Under the pieces are notes generated by a model. The model was not told the origin of the DNA, searched no databases, and saw only the letters and a program-made list of their open reading frames with translations. A stretch of DNA of 64,000 bases from Stropharia rugosoannulata (taxonomy: Eukaryota; Basidiomycota; Agaricomycetes; Agaricales; Strophariaceae), in the NCBI GenBank assembly GCA_028532985.1, contig JANCIK010000006.1, positions 558,001 to 622,000 of the forward strand. The letters are read 5' to 3'. Positions 47,519-59,432 of the stretch are shown in pieces (positions within the stretch are counted from its first letter, which is position 1; each line of letters starts with the position of its first letter). A program made the position numbers and the translations under genes.

Positions 47519-48443
47519 CCGCATCAAGAATAGTCAACATCAGCTTCTCGTCGCTATCTACACAGTACATTGACTACATAGGTTACGATGGACTGTATGG
47601 TTACAACATCTTATTGATTCTTCTACATATCGTTATTCCTAGGTATTATGAAGAATACGGGGAGGCTTTTGCCACGACATTCGGGGCTCTTGCTGATTCT
47701 GTTTTGCTCCAAGGAAGCAGGTCTTCTTCGTTCTACGCAAGGTCCACCTACGTGAGGGACCGTACTCAATGCGATTCACTGCCACTTTGCTGAAATGAAA
47801 CTCAAATGATGAGCATCTATCATTCGTTGTTAGTGTCCGCAAGTGTTTCCCACCACCTCTGCGCACTATTAAAGCCTTTGTTTTGTTTACATGTCCGCTG
47901 TCGTGAGCTGATCCCATGTGCTAGGTCTTCGTATTCATCCACTTCAGAGACCGCGCCAAATCCCTTCCTGGTCCTACATGCAATTTAGACGCAATGGTTT
48001 GGCTCCTTTCACAAATCGATGCCTCTTCTGCTTTGGCAGCTACGGCAATCACGAAACATCCTATGACAGGCCCCTTGTCATTCCATTGGCACCAACAGTG
48101 AAGAATGTCATATTGAAGGACTTTATATATTCAACACCTTCGGACGGGCTGTCAAGTTAGCAAAAAAAGAATAATGTGATTGAAGTATCATGTTCTAATT
48201 CAGCATTGTCTCGCTTTACAGGATTACATCTAAGTCCGGATACTAAAGGTGCTTACAAAACCGGTAGAAGCTCGAATTGTGTTTCTGAGATTGCACCTGC
48301 AGAAAGTGTGGACACAGCGGTGAATGATTTCCATTCTGTCAAAACGTGCGTGTTCTCTTAATGTGAGAGGAAATGTTGTTCACTACTTTAGAAAGTGTTG
48401 TCTATTTGCGCGGAAAGACCTCGATTACTGAGACTGGTGAGTT
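47519..48443. other. Stretch upstream of the single-pass membrane protein
   Basis: About 900 bases. No gene is firmly supported. Frames at 47918-48361 may be unrecognised 5' exons of the membrane protein that follows, which otherwise lacks a signal peptide and an outside domain, but no conserved motif was seen. Confidence 0.35.
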
Positions 48444-49502
48444 ATGGGAAAAGGAATGAAAACACTACTAGTAGTAGGGCTGCTGACAGACCGCACACTA
48501 ACAGAAGAACCTATACGACTACAACGGCGCAGCTTCTTCTCTTTGCAGAAACGTGCACAAACCATCAGGCCCCATGCCTTAACCAGTGCTCCAAAAGATG
48601 ACCATCAACTCGGGAAGCGCAGTCCCATGAAAGACGGCCTTGCAGTAATCCTGACAGATGTAATAGTCCTGTCCATTGTACTTTTTGCGGCATTGGCTCT
48701 CATACTTCTAACCTACTATCGGAGGAAGATACGGCGCCGACAGGAAAACGATGCGCTCCCAATCACGCATCCTGCCGCTGAAGTTAACCTTGACGCATCC
48801 CAATCAATGAATATTGAGCCTGAGGCGGACGAAGGAATCCCTCCTGAAATACCAGACAAGGATCATGCAGCAGTCTCGTCAACACGGTCGGGATCAGTTG
48901 ACTCTTCACCATTGTTACCCCCAACTTCAACGTCTACTCCAACAATTTCTAGTTTTCCGCAATCTCATCATCCCTCACAATCATATCAAGGCGTCTCCAG
49001 CAGGAATAGCCAGAATACGATTCGACCGTGTGGAAACTTACCAGTTTCCCCCACCGACACCGACGCCCGGCGGAGCATTATGCGAAACCCAAGCTCGTCT
49101 TCCAACAAAACGGATTTCGGATATATCAGCTCAATTTCCGCGTTTACAAGGTTTTCCACAAGATCATTCAGCGAAATTGCGCTTTCCGACACGCGAAGTG
49201 CTGTTTTGTCAAGAAACGCGTCTATAAAATCGTCTGCCACACAGTTATCCAGGACTTTCTCAAAGTCATCTATCTCCACTGTACACACAGCCCGGCCAGG
49301 TTCCACGATACCAGACATTCCTGCGTTCCCGATCTCTTTTCATGGTCCCCAGTCACCACATAGATCAGAAAGACTGGGAATGTCATACCTATATACACCC
49401 GAGCACCCAGTCCAGCATCAACGTCCTTCTCACGAATCCCTTAGTACTGATAGTTCTCGCCTCCTGTATCAGACCGGCATGCATTCTCCTGTAACTAGAT
49501 GA
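48444..49502 (+). CDS. Single-pass membrane protein with long serine-rich cytoplasmic tail
   Basis: An open frame of 352 codons. After about 65 polar, basic residues, one strong hydrophobic helix (AVILTDVIVLSIVLFAALAL and ILLTYY) is followed at once by a basic stop-transfer cluster RRKIRRRQ. The remaining 240 residues are rich in Ser, Thr and Pro and look disordered, with possible phosphorylation sites. The TM plus RRK-type cluster plus Ser-rich tail is a layout common in basidiomycete membrane proteins that carry an outside beta-sandwich domain before the helix. Here that domain is not visible, so the true start may lie upstream with extra exons between 47600 and 48440. No function can be stated. 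Confidence 0.6.
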   Translation: MGKGMKTLLVVGLLTDRTLTEEPIRLQRRSFFSLQKRAQTIRPHALTSAPKDDHQLGKRSPMKDGLAVILTDVIVLSIVLFAALALILLTYYRRKIRRRQENDALPITHPAAEVNLDASQSMNIEPEADEGIPPEIPDKDHAAVSSTRSGSVDSSPLLPPTSTSTPTISSFPQSHHPSQSYQGVSSRNSQNTIRPCGNLPVSPTDTDARRSIMRNPSSSSNKTDFGYISSISAFTRFSTRSFSEIALSDTRSAVLSRNASIKSSATQLSRTFSKSSISTVHTARPGSTIPDIPAFPISFHGPQSPHRSERLGMSYLYTPEHPVQHQRPSHESLSTDSSRLLYQTGMHSPVTR

Positions 49503-49757
49503 TATGAGCTCATACTCAACTTAACTCATACTTTGCATCATTGTATTTATTGTATTTATACTAATCATGCTGGCACTATCACAGACTTTCCCTTGCTTTA
49601 ATAGAAATCATGCATCATATGAATTACCATGCGCCATGAAGTTGGACTTGAGTTGGACGATAATTTTTATTTATCAACAAAAATACAACGAATATGTAAT
49701 GCCCCCCACAAAAAACATACCTTTAAAAAAGTCCGGGACATGGGATATGACTGATTT

Positions 49758-51287
49758 CTACATTATCTCGGTAAGGAATATACCCATACTACCCAATCTT
49801 GTCAACCGTTCGTCGGAAGGTTTGACAGTTTTCAGCGTCACTTGACTAGCAAACCACTGCCGAACATCTTTTGTGCCTTCAACCCGGACGTTTTCAAGAC
49901 TGTGTGATATGGCTCTCCATGGAATAGGGTAGACAGAGTCCCCATTTCGCAATAAGCTCTCGCTCAAGTGCCGCATCGCCGCATGCGATAGTTCAACGGT
50001 TCGTATACCCCTACGCTTCGTCACAAATTCACACAAGGATGCGACATCTGTTGCTAAGAGGCTGTCCAGTTGGATGGAGTGCAAGTTTGGCCAAAACATA
50101 TTCTGTGTTTCGTCGGTGTCGTAATCGTAATTACCGGACGGTATTAGCCTTCTCTGGATCACCTGTTGTGGTATCGCCCTTGGATCAACTCGTCCTTGTA
50201 TGGACCTGGTACGGGTGCGCCGGTAAGGGATGTCCAAGGACCTCGGGGATAGAAACTCTGCAGGTCCGTGTATGAGTTGCAAATTTTGAAGGGTCGCCAA
50301 AGAATGGAACGCTTTCATATGCACATTTTTCTCATGGATCCCCATAAATGTGACTTGTGAGCACGTTACACGGAGTGTTTCGATAGGCGCACTGTTAAGG
50401 CTGGATCCGAAAACAGATGCTACCGATATCGCCCCTCCTCCGTCTAAATGCAAATAAATGAGATTTGGCATAGAAAGCAGACTGAAAATGAATATTTCGC
50501 CTTCCTGAACTCGTGCCTCTGACCTAATTGATATGTACCTGAGCGAATGCGCATTGATGAATAGAAGGGTTGATGGAACGGATGTTATGGGGATTAGATT
50601 GTCCAGAGAAAGCCGCGAGAGGTTGGGCGAAGTGCTGAATAAGACTTGTACATCCTGATAACTGAGACGAAGACTGAAGGCCTCAAGACTGGTAAGATTT
50701 TTGACGAATGGCATCTTTACTCCCAAAAGCCTGACTTTTGTCAAAGCAGGAAACGACCCATCGATGATGTCACCAAATGACGAGTGCGGTGCTCGGTGCG
50801 TCAGATCATAGATACATAAGGAAAGCTGTTGCAGATGGGGAGCGCTCTTCAGAGCGCTCAGGTACCAAGGTACCGAACGTTCGACGGTATCGGCCATATT
50901 GACGGCCATGTCGCATACATCTAATCGGCGTAGTCTGTCATGGGCCTCCTTCAAGACTAACTCTAGCAGCTTGGTAATTAGAGGCGCAATTGCTTGCAGC
51001 GCAGACGCAACAATTGGCAAGGTACGAAGGCGTCTAATGTCCACAGTGACAGAAACGAGCTTTGCTTTGGACCTGGTGAGCCATATATGCGTGTAATCGA
51101 GGCAGGCATTATTCAGTGGAGGCGTAATCAACGTCCATAGCTCTGGCGTGCCATGTGCAAGGGACCTCCAATGTGCGCAGACAGATGAAACAAGGAGAGG
51201 AAATGGCAATTCTTGCGCACGATAGTCGCTCGTGCCGGTGTAGAATATTCTTGCCTGAACCTCGTTTGGTAGGTCCAATATGTACAT
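49758..51287 (-). CDS. F-box-like protein, intronless (F-box 3)
   Basis: A single uninterrupted frame of 509 codons from ATG 51287 to TAG or similar at 49758. It starts MYILDLPNEVQARIFYTGTS, the first half of an F-box, then FPLLVSSVCAHWRSLAHGTP with ELWTLI, the second half, found in many basidiomycete F-box proteins of this size. The rest is rich in leucine with repeat-like spacing (LEAFSLRLSYQDVQVLF, LSRLSLDNL, LIYLHLDGG, LQNLQLIHG), probably a leucine-rich substrate platform. Absence of introns is usual for this subfamily in Agaricomycetes, in contrast to the two spliced F-box genes in this window. Confidence 0.82.
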   Translation of the reverse strand: MYILDLPNEVQARIFYTGTSDYRAQELPFPLLVSSVCAHWRSLAHGTPELWTLITPPLNNACLDYTHIWLTRSKAKLVSVTVDIRRLRTLPIVASALQAIAPLITKLLELVLKEAHDRLRRLDVCDMAVNMADTVERSVPWYLSALKSAPHLQQLSLCIYDLTHRAPHSSFGDIIDGSFPALTKVRLLGVKMPFVKNLTSLEAFSLRLSYQDVQVLFSTSPNLSRLSLDNLIPITSVPSTLLFINAHSLRYISIRSEARVQEGEIFIFSLLSMPNLIYLHLDGGGAISVASVFGSSLNSAPIETLRVTCSQVTFMGIHEKNVHMKAFHSLATLQNLQLIHGPAEFLSPRSLDIPYRRTRTRSIQGRVDPRAIPQQVIQRRLIPSGNYDYDTDETQNMFWPNLHSIQLDSLLATDVASLCEFVTKRRGIRTVELSHAAMRHLSESLLRNGDSVYPIPWRAISHSLENVRVEGTKDVRQWFASQVTLKTVKPSDERLTRLGSMGIFLTEIM

Positions 51288-51897
51288 TTTTGTGGTGCTT
51301 CACGTTCAAATGACTGCCAAGTTGAGGGTCCCTCGTTGATGTAGGTGGGAAAAGAAAAGGGTGACATTCTACGTTTTAGCTTAGGCTATGAGAACTACTG
51401 CTTTGCCGCGGTGATTCGGACTTTCGGCAAGATAAATATCAGCTTACTAGTATGATCTTCTGGTTTGCGTTGTTTCTTACTTTGTTAAGTTGTACCAGCT
51501 TGATAGGTCGTGGAAGTGTAATTTGTTGACCCAGACATTGAGTATGAGTTTGAAGAGCTATTTCCAGCGCTTCAGCAGCGATGTTACATCGGGTTACTAC
51601 TATGGTTTTCTATGGCTTTCACGCGAACATCGGCTGCATACTGTTGAACTTTATCAACATGATATATCGACATAGATGCGGTAGATTTACATACTGTTTT
51701 CCCCGGGGATAAAAGAAACACTTAACTGTCATTCGACCTCATTCAGCTACATAATGCCGCGGTCTAAACGGCAGGCCAGAGCTATAGACCACGAATGTCG
51801 GCTGAAAAGCCTTGAGCGTTATGCATGTGGTGTGGCAAGCATCAGCATCATTGTTGTGGCTTGGTCACTCGTGGGAGGTGTCGGAAATTTCTTTCGC

Positions 51898-52554
51898 GCC
51901 TTACAAGGCATCTAAGGCCGTTAATGCAGATTTGACTTACAATGTCGTTGTAACAATAGTAGTTAATTTACAAGTCATTGCTCATCTTACAAGGCAGGCC
52001 TTGCCTTGTAAGACGAGCTCTACGTTGCTCTGAAAATATTATAGATAACTACTATTAATTCTTTCTTCGAGACTACATTTTTTCTATTACTACTATTAGT
52101 TGTAGGTGTTACTACGCTCACTATTTATTGCATACTAAGCTTTTACTACATGTACACTACACTACAGATGCTAGTTATCGTGTATAAGGTAACATGACTA
52201 CATTTTTTTATTAACAGATTAACAGACTACCATTATATCTACTGAGTATTATAGCTTCGACAAATGAAGTTCATTACACGAAGTGGCTATTACCAAAACC
52301 ACACGACATTTCATTTATAATATTGTATGACTATCGCTTGGGCCCAACAACAGAGTTTTGCATTTTGTTCAGCTCACTGGGTGAGGCTGTGCCCGCATTG
52401 TAAGGCCTATGTTTGGCTTAGAAGGCTGGCTAGTCCGTAAAAAGACAAGCGGCAAGTTGTAAGGGGTATCAGTTGTTACAAGGCAACTAATCGGCATTGC
52501 AAGGCGCCTTACAAGGCCATCAAGCCGCTTACAAGCCGTTTGCCTTGTAAGGCA
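51898..52554. mobile_element. Possible small non-autonomous element with GCCTTACAAGGCA ends
   Basis: GCCTTACAAGGCA stands at 51898-51910 and its inverse TGCCTTGTAAGGC at 52541-52553, so the ends are inverted repeats about 640 bases apart. The same core recurs inside: a hairpin 51981-52017, GTAAGGCC near 52400, GTTGTTACAAGGCAAC at 52473-52488 and GCCTTACAAGGC at 52506-52517. No target-site duplication was seen and there is no transposase. It may be a MITE-like element, or an array of protein-binding sites. Confidence 0.4.
51981..52017. repeat. Long perfect-stem hairpin (11 bp core, 16 bp with one mismatch)
   Basis: CTCATCTTACAAGGCA at 51981-51996 faces TGCCTTGTAAGACGAG at 52002-52017 across a 5-base loop. 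The inner 11 pairs are perfect; one pair in the outer five is a mismatch. Confidence 0.8.
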
Positions 52555-53836
52555 TATTTTAATTTTCCGACAGGACTGCGGATTAAACCGGGAAATTGAT
52601 GTTTCTCCAAGAGTACGCCCGTCATTAGCGCTTTAGCGCTGGTAAGTCGCATTATACACTGGCGCTTTAAGTCAGTGGGTCTGTCACATCTCAACGTTCA
52701 ACGCCAAGAGATTCATATGACCAAATGAGAGAAGAAAAGGATTTCAAGCTTCAAACTCGGCCGCATGTAGAATCAACGGGTCAACACACTCGAATTAATA
52801 ACAAGTAATAGAACTACATAGTAATTTTGCTTCAAATGTGAGTTTAGACGCATCAGAAAGGCTTTTTAAATTTTCTGATCAACAGGATAGATTGTGTATC
52901 TAATTTCTCGTTCAATAAATTCAACTGTAGTACATTTGGATCGACGACCTTAGAAAAACTCAGTTGTTCATCGTCTACTTTATTTAGCAGTAAGCCATCG
53001 GTCCTTTGCGTTTCCCTTAAACTTACCCGAGACAGTAAAAACCAGCTACTAGTAGTTAATGGTCGGCGTGGGGGCGCTGGTCTCTAAATCAGGGTCCGGG
53101 ATGCTAGAGCTTTGACTAACTCAAAAATCAGAAGGTGAAATCTAATTATTTACAACGTGGTAGACTGTGCTTACGTCCAAGTAACCACAGACGTTGCCTC
53201 GACGAGGTATGGGGCCTGCGTGATGGCGGCGTGATAAATCTTTGTTACTGTCAATACGTCAGGATCTCTGCGCTCTATCTGCAGTTGAAAGGATGTCAGT
53301 TGTCTTCATTGTTTCTATTCCAACAAAAGAGTACTTACTGCCATGATAGAGACGACTTGCATGGCGAGAAAAGCGATGTATTTCAGCTGCATTGATAGCG
53401 TGGGGAATGAAATCGAAAAGCTCGTCGTTGTGCGCATTTATATGGCACCTTCTGATGATGCAGTCACATAAACTTGCCATTTGTGCAGGTATCCAGTGGG
53501 CCGCGACATCGGGCAACTACTGCCAATACGGGGAAGCCTTTTTTTTCGGGTTTGTCCCTTGAGACGTAAGTGTACCTCGATTTCGATTTCTGACGCACTC
53601 GGAGCTTCAATCTGTCAATGGATGACAATGTAATAACGAAGTAAGGCACTCTCTGTGGGTTTTGCCAAGTCAAAATGCTCATCTTCTCCGAATGGTGCGC
53701 CGAGTCAATTCTACACCCTTTCAATCCCAATCTCTGGCGAGTTTTGATAGAGCGGTCTTGTAGGGTTTGATCCTTCTTCGCTTGGTTCAGATGGGGAGAA
53801 GATGTCAAGCAACCTCCGACGCCTCAGCGAGACTGA

Positions 53837-53843
53837 TATAAAG
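53837..53843 (+). promoter_or_regulatory. TATA-like box of laccase 2
   Basis: TATAAAG lies 47 bases before the laccase 2 ATG. This is close but possible for a gene with a short 5' UTR. The match is seen; function is inferred. Confidence 0.45.
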
Positions 53844-53883
53844 TGTCACTTAAGATGTGAAGAGCACTGTCAAGCTTTCCGTT

Positions 53884-56041
53884 ATGCCATCCTTTTCTCA
53901 GACAGCATTCGTGGGGCTCTCTGTCGTGGCGAGCGTTTATGCAGCCATTGGCCCTACTGCCAACCTGTTTATCGGCAACAAGAACATCCAACCTGACGGC
54001 TTTACTCGCTCGTACGCATATCTTTCAAACATCACAACTGCCATGTAGACTTACTAGTTGTCTTCCCAAGCGCTGTCCTTGCTGGGGGAACTGCGTCGTC
54101 GCTCTCCTTTCCAGGTCCACTGATTACTGGATTGAAGGTGCATTTAGATCGCGGAACAATTTTTATAATTAACATTCTATCAGGGAAGCACCTTCAACCT
54201 CAATGTGATTGATGGCCTCACGGATACAACAATGCTCACCAGTACCAGTATAGTCAGTTGGATCCTGCGGTAATGATATTTACATCTTCTAACACGTTCT
54301 TGCGTAGCATTGGCATGGTCTCTTCCAGAAGGGTTCAGCTTGGGCTGATGGTCCTGTGGGAGTGACACAATGCCCTATATCACCGGGTCACTCTTTTCTG
54401 TACACGTTTGGGGTCCCTGACCAGGCAGGAACGTTCTGGTACCACTCACATCACTGTACGGGTGCCAGACCTCTGTGTTTTTTTAATGACAACGAATGAC
54501 GCCGTGATCAATGCAGCTACACAATATTGCGATGGGCTGAGGGGCGCGTTGGTCGTCTATGACTTATTTGACCCTCATCGCTTGCGGTGCGTTTGGAATA
54601 CTATTTTTTCCTAGTCGAAGCTAATATATGTCTGCATCTCAGTTATGACTTCGACGATGGTAGGTCCCTTACAGCTGCTGCTGACTGTTTTTAAAACATA
54701 CAACTCTCCTAGATAATACTATCATCACGCTCGCAGACTGGTATCATACTCCAGCTCCTTCAGCAGGTGCTGTCCCAACTGCAGATGCCACACTAATCAA
54801 TGGAAAGGGCCGCTATGCTGGTGGTCCCACTTCTCCACTCTCGGTAATTCGAGTACTTCCCGGTGTCCGTTACAGGTTCCGCCTTGTTTCTATCTCGTGC
54901 GATCCTAATTACACATTCTCGATTGATGGTCATACGATGGTAGGTCATGTACATCTTTCAATTTGTCTATACAGAAACGACCTTTCTTTTAGACAATCAT
55001 CGAAGTTGATGGGGAGAATGTCCAACCTCTCACCGTCGACTCCATACAGATTTTCGCCGGCCAAAGATACTCATTCGTACTCAAGACAGACCGACCTATT
55101 CAAAATTACTGGATTCGGGCGCAACCTAACATTGGTGCCCAAGGGTTCGCGGGGGGAGTTAATTCAGCCATCCTCCGCTATTGGGGAGCACCAAACGTTG
55201 ATCCTACAACTACGTCTACCATTTCAAACCCTCTGCTTGAGACTAACCTTCATCCCCTCACCAATCCCGCGGCGCCTGGCGTACCGACACTTGGTGCAGC
55301 AGACGTCACTCTCAATCTTGATATTAACTTCAGCTTCACGGATTTTAAATTTACTGTTAATGGCGCTACCTTTACTCCCCCGACCCTCCCCGTCCTTCTG
55401 CAAATCATGAGTGGTGCGATGACCCCGACTAGCTTGCTCCCTGCAGGGTCCGTTTATGTGCTCCCGCCGAACAGGGTCATTGAAATATCTCTGCCCGGTG
55501 GTTCGATTGGAAGTCCAGTGAGTTCGCCACAGTATCACTTGGCAGAGTGTTACTTATTAACTCTTTTTCAAGCACCCTATTCACCTTCACGGAGTAAGGT
55601 TTCCCAGGCCTTGTAAAGAGTATTAACTGAACTTTCGACAGCATACCTTCTCGGTTGTGCGCAGTGCTGGGAGCTCGGTATACAATTATGCAAACCCTGT
55701 TCGCCGCGATGTTGTGAGCATTGGCGCTGCTACCAGCGATAACACCACGATTAGGTTCAGGACTGATAATGCTGGACCATGGATCATGCATTGTCACATT
55801 GATTGGCATTTAGAGCTGTGCGTTTCTCCTCTGTCATCACTTTGGGCTTCGGTGAACTCTGAGCTATAGTGGACTTGCCGTGGTCATGGCCGAAGATGTG
55901 GGCGACGTTGCCCTTATGAATCCTCCTAGTGAGTTATTTTGAGCTTGGTTGTACAACAGAAATCATGAATTTTTTTTTTCAGCTGCTTGGGACAATCTGT
56001 GCCCAACATATAATGCACTCCCTCCACAAACGTTCCCTTAA
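53884..56041 (+). CDS. Laccase 2 (secreted multicopper oxidase)
   Basis: The ATG at 53884 gives [20 protein letters not shown], a signal peptide, then [20 protein letters not shown]. The copper motifs are all present when introns are removed: [24 protein letters not shown] joined to [17 protein letters not shown], alone on a 21-base exon (55573-55593), joined to [27 protein letters not shown] joined to [11 protein letters not shown]. The axial residue is Leu. The C terminus is [18 protein letters not shown] with TAA at 56039-56041. About eleven introns, most at the same places as in laccase 1 (18500-20792), so the two are paralogues. Likely roles are lignin or phenol oxidation, pigment or fruit-body cross-linking; the substrate cannot be told. 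Confidence 0.94.
55573..55593 (+). other. 21-base microexon encoding laccase 2 copper ligands HPIHLHG
   Basis: Flanked by a TTTCAAG acceptor and a GTAAGG donor. It holds exactly seven codons, HPIHLHG, containing two His ligands of the trinuclear/type-1 copper region. The same exon structure is seen in laccase 1. Confidence 0.82.
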
Positions 56042-57945
56042 CATCGTCATGATCTCGGTTCCAACTTTTGGACGTGGACGGATGCATCTATTTTAAAACA
56101 AAAAAGAAGATATATAACACGTTGTAACTACTTGTCTCGATTATGATATCCAAACACCGAATTTTCCAAAGAACATTTCCATTTCTAGTCCCAGGTTACG
56201 CATGTCTGCACTTACTCCATTCACTTGCGATTCACGGCTGCATGAGCTATAGCAGGCTATGGCCCATTCAAAGTCTTTGTTGAATTGTATATCCTCGTCA
56301 GTCTTTGCTTCAGAGTCCTTCCATGAACGTTGCTCGCTATGTGCTGGGTAATGAGTTAACCCTGCATGCTGCGACATTGGTACGCCACGCGACGCCATAT
56401 ATATGTATATTGAGCTAGATATTATCCTATCTGCGCTTCTCAACGATACTTTGGGGATTGGGGAACGTGAGGGAACGTGTCCGTACACATAAGTCTGTGT
56501 ACATTCGGCAGTAATTCTTCTTTCGGATATTTTATTTGTCAGTCTTAAGAGGGCCCGACATAATTTCGCACTATTTGATGGCTGTTTTCTACCATTTATA
56601 GATGCCCGAAGATCGCCCGTCGTTATGCACAAAGAAGCAGCTTTCGCCCGAGTTTCTGAAGGTGGGAACTTCGTACTTGAGCCTCAACATCAATTACAAG
56701 GCTGCGCGCTATGCCCACACTATTTAATGCGTCTGTCATTTAAATTTGCAACTATTTCCGATCTCTTCAATTGTAACTCACAGCTTGGGCGATTTGATTT
56801 CTCGTCGCCTATGACTCACCAGATATCGTTACTTTAGGTATTTCGCCATAATATGTCATGGAGTCATACAGTTACATTCGTATAGAGAGTCCGATAAACC
56901 GCATGCAGGTTATGGAAATAACAATTATCCCTGATTATCTGAATGGGACAGGTAGCCAAGTGTTGGACGGTTTTTGTATTAGATATGATGTGATCATCAA
57001 CTACTCATGTGAGCCTCCTTCCTGAGGATTTTTTGCATTCGTGTTTACGCTTCGATATGTACTTCAACGTAACACACGCTCAGTGCTTACCACTGGCAGG
57101 ATAGCTATCACGCATCAGGTGGCATATCATAATCATACTGTCCGAAGAACGTGGCTAACTTACCCCTCTTACACCATCTTACACCTCTTTGCACCGCGCC
57201 TACAATCGATGATCAGCCTATTTGGTATTTCGATTGACATCATTGGTACTACATAAGTAGGCTCCCTTGGCACTGTAACCTTTCCATTTGTTGATTTTAA
57301 TTGGATGTTGAAGGTTGATCCGCCAAGTTAGGCAGGCTTGAAAGACAAGTAATGATAAGTGGATCAATCGTTATTATGACTGAGGTATTATGTGTGGCGC
57401 CATACAGCTTTATTAGTATATAGGAAGCCTGAGGTATATGCACAAAAATAAGCTTTTAACGCTTTTACAACAGGCTCGCAAAACACATTGAGTAGCTCAA
57501 TCGCATCCCGCATGGGCGACCACCCTCAATCGCTTGACCTGATTGGCCCAACTACACTTTGTCTTGGTAGAGTCAGACAAGCCCTGCTAGTGCGTGTCAC
57601 CAGACGCGGGGTATTTGATTGGCGAGTCCTGATATGTACACACATTTGTTGTCTTGAAGTAGGCTGAAGCATTTAGATGATTAGACGAGCATTCCTCCTT
57701 CCATGTGGACTGCATGGTCATTTATTCTGGCGGACGGATTTTCGACTGGATAAGAGATTCAATTCAGCAATTTCGGCGTTTCTAGAGTGCGTGGAACAGG
57801 CTGGAACAGGTTGCGAGGAGCTGAGAAAGCACGTTGGCATCTGATGATCCTTGTTCCTCTTCAATGGCGCATAAAATGTGGCTTCTGAAGGCGACTCCTC
57901 AGGATTCCAGCTTTGCCGCTTTTCCTTGCATCATCCCAGCTCAGC
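56042..57945. other. 1.9 kb gene-poor stretch
   Basis: It lies between laccase 2 and the lipase. A minus-strand frame of 163 codons (56141-56632) is open but low-complexity in content and matches no family. The other frames are short. It holds the laccase 2 3' flank and the lipase promoter. Confidence 0.45.
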
Positions 57946-59432
57946 ATGTTTTCTGGCCCTGGACTCCTGTTGACTCTCCTTTCTGGAGTGGTGCAGACGT
58001 TCGCAGTACCTGTCCTGGAGGAGCGGCAAAGCGGCATCGCGGCCCTCAGTACCACTCAGGTCTCCTCATACAAGCGCTACACATATTATGCTGGGGCAGC
58101 GTACTGCAAGCCTGCAACTACGCTTGCATGGAACTGCGGCAGTGCGTAGTCGGTAATGTTTTCAAGTGGTTAATAATTGATCAATGTTCTTCTTATTTGA
58201 AGGTAACTGCAAAGCGAATACGGGATTTACTGGTATCGCGTCAGGTGGTAATGGTGCCACTACCCAGTACTGGTATGTTGGCTACGACTCTACGTTGAAG
58301 GTACATCGTCATTTCCTATGTATTTAGCTGGGCTAATTTACGTCGCCCAGTCCGTCATCGTCGGCTTCCAGGTAAAGAAATAAGGATATATGGCTGTAAT
58401 ATGGAGTTACTGACTTATACTATATCATATCATGAAATAGGGCACAGAAACCTCCAAAATGTGAGTCGGCCGTTCAAAAATTTATTCAAATTTCATTTGC
58501 TTACAATATATATTATGTTACCAGTATTCCCATTATCACTGACGCAAATTTCGACTTGAAACCGCTCGATAGCACCTTGTTTCCTGGAGTTAGCAGCTCT
58601 ATAAAGACACACGATGGGTTCGGTGATGCGCATGCTAAGTATGCTATTTCTTAGCAGTCTCGGTCAATTTACTGACTCGATCCAGGTCTGCTACCGCCGT
58701 TCTTGCCGCTGTGAAGAAAGGCATCTCCACGTACAACGCCAATAAAGTGACTATTGTCGGTCACTCTTTAGGTCAGCGCTTTTGATTCCTCACGCGTTGT
58801 ATCATCGTATAACTAAACTCGACACTTAATATCCAGGCGGAGCTATCGCAATTATCAGCACAGGCTACTTGTCACTTAATCTGCCTTCCTCGGTAGCTAT
58901 TCGGACCGTTACCTACGGGTCACCTCGAGTACGTCAGATTCTCTCAGACGCCTTCCATTCTAAAGCATTTCCAGGTCGGAAATGAAGCCTTCGTGAACTG
59001 GATTAATCCTCGTGCTGAACTGACGCGTATCAACAACAAGTGAGTGCGAGTCGCAGATTTAATGTAAGATCTTGCCTAAAGTCAATTAAACTTACCCACA
59101 GAAAGGACATAGTCCCTATAGTCCCAGGTCGATTCCTCGGGTTCTCAGTCACCGAGAACGAGATCCACATTAAGAGCGACAACACATGGGTCTCTTGCCC
59201 GGGTAAGTACATGAAAGTTTCCTCTCCGAAAAATGGATACCGACTTAGTCGTTTATAGGCGCAGATAACACCGATGTTCAATGCACTGTCGGTAGCGTGG
59301 CAAACATCTTCGTCGGAGATACTGACGACCACAGCGGTATGCAAGATATGTTCGAAAATTGATGTTTTTCTCTTATATTCTGTTCTGTGATTTCTTGCAG
59401 GTCCGTACGATGGGGTCACTATTGGCTGCTAG
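57946..59432 (+). CDS. Secreted class 3 lipase
   Basis: A fungal lipase of the Rhizomucor/class 3 alpha-beta hydrolase family, acting on triacylglycerols or related esters outside the cell. The ATG at 57946 gives MFSGPGLLLTLLSGVVQTFA, a signal peptide, then VPVLEERQS, a likely propeptide end. The rebuilt protein includes YYAGAAYCKPATTLAWNCG, VIVGFQGTETSK, the catalytic nucleophile motif GHSLGGAIAIIS (58756-58850), VTYGSPRVGNEAFVNWIN, the acid region NNKKDIVPIVPGR and the His region DDHSGPYDGVTIGC. The stop is TAG at 59430-59432. About eight introns. Upstream ATGs in other frames lack a signal peptide. Length near 300 residues is normal. Confidence 0.93.

Larger units (their letters stand above)
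51288..53883. other. 2.6 kb gene-poor stretch with palindrome cluster
   Basis: No supported gene. Its left third is AT-rich with TTATTACTA runs (52040-52260). The notable part is the cluster of TTACAAGGC inverted repeats at 51898-52554, entered separately. The right end is the laccase 2 promoter. Confidence 0.5.

Noticed and set aside
54937..55410. 157-codon plus-strand frame inside laccase 2
   Set aside because: It runs in a different frame over a true laccase exon; the laccase frame has the family motifs.
56141..56632. 163-codon minus-strand open frame
   Set aside because: No motif, signal peptide or helix, unlikely composition, and no support for splicing; probably chance.
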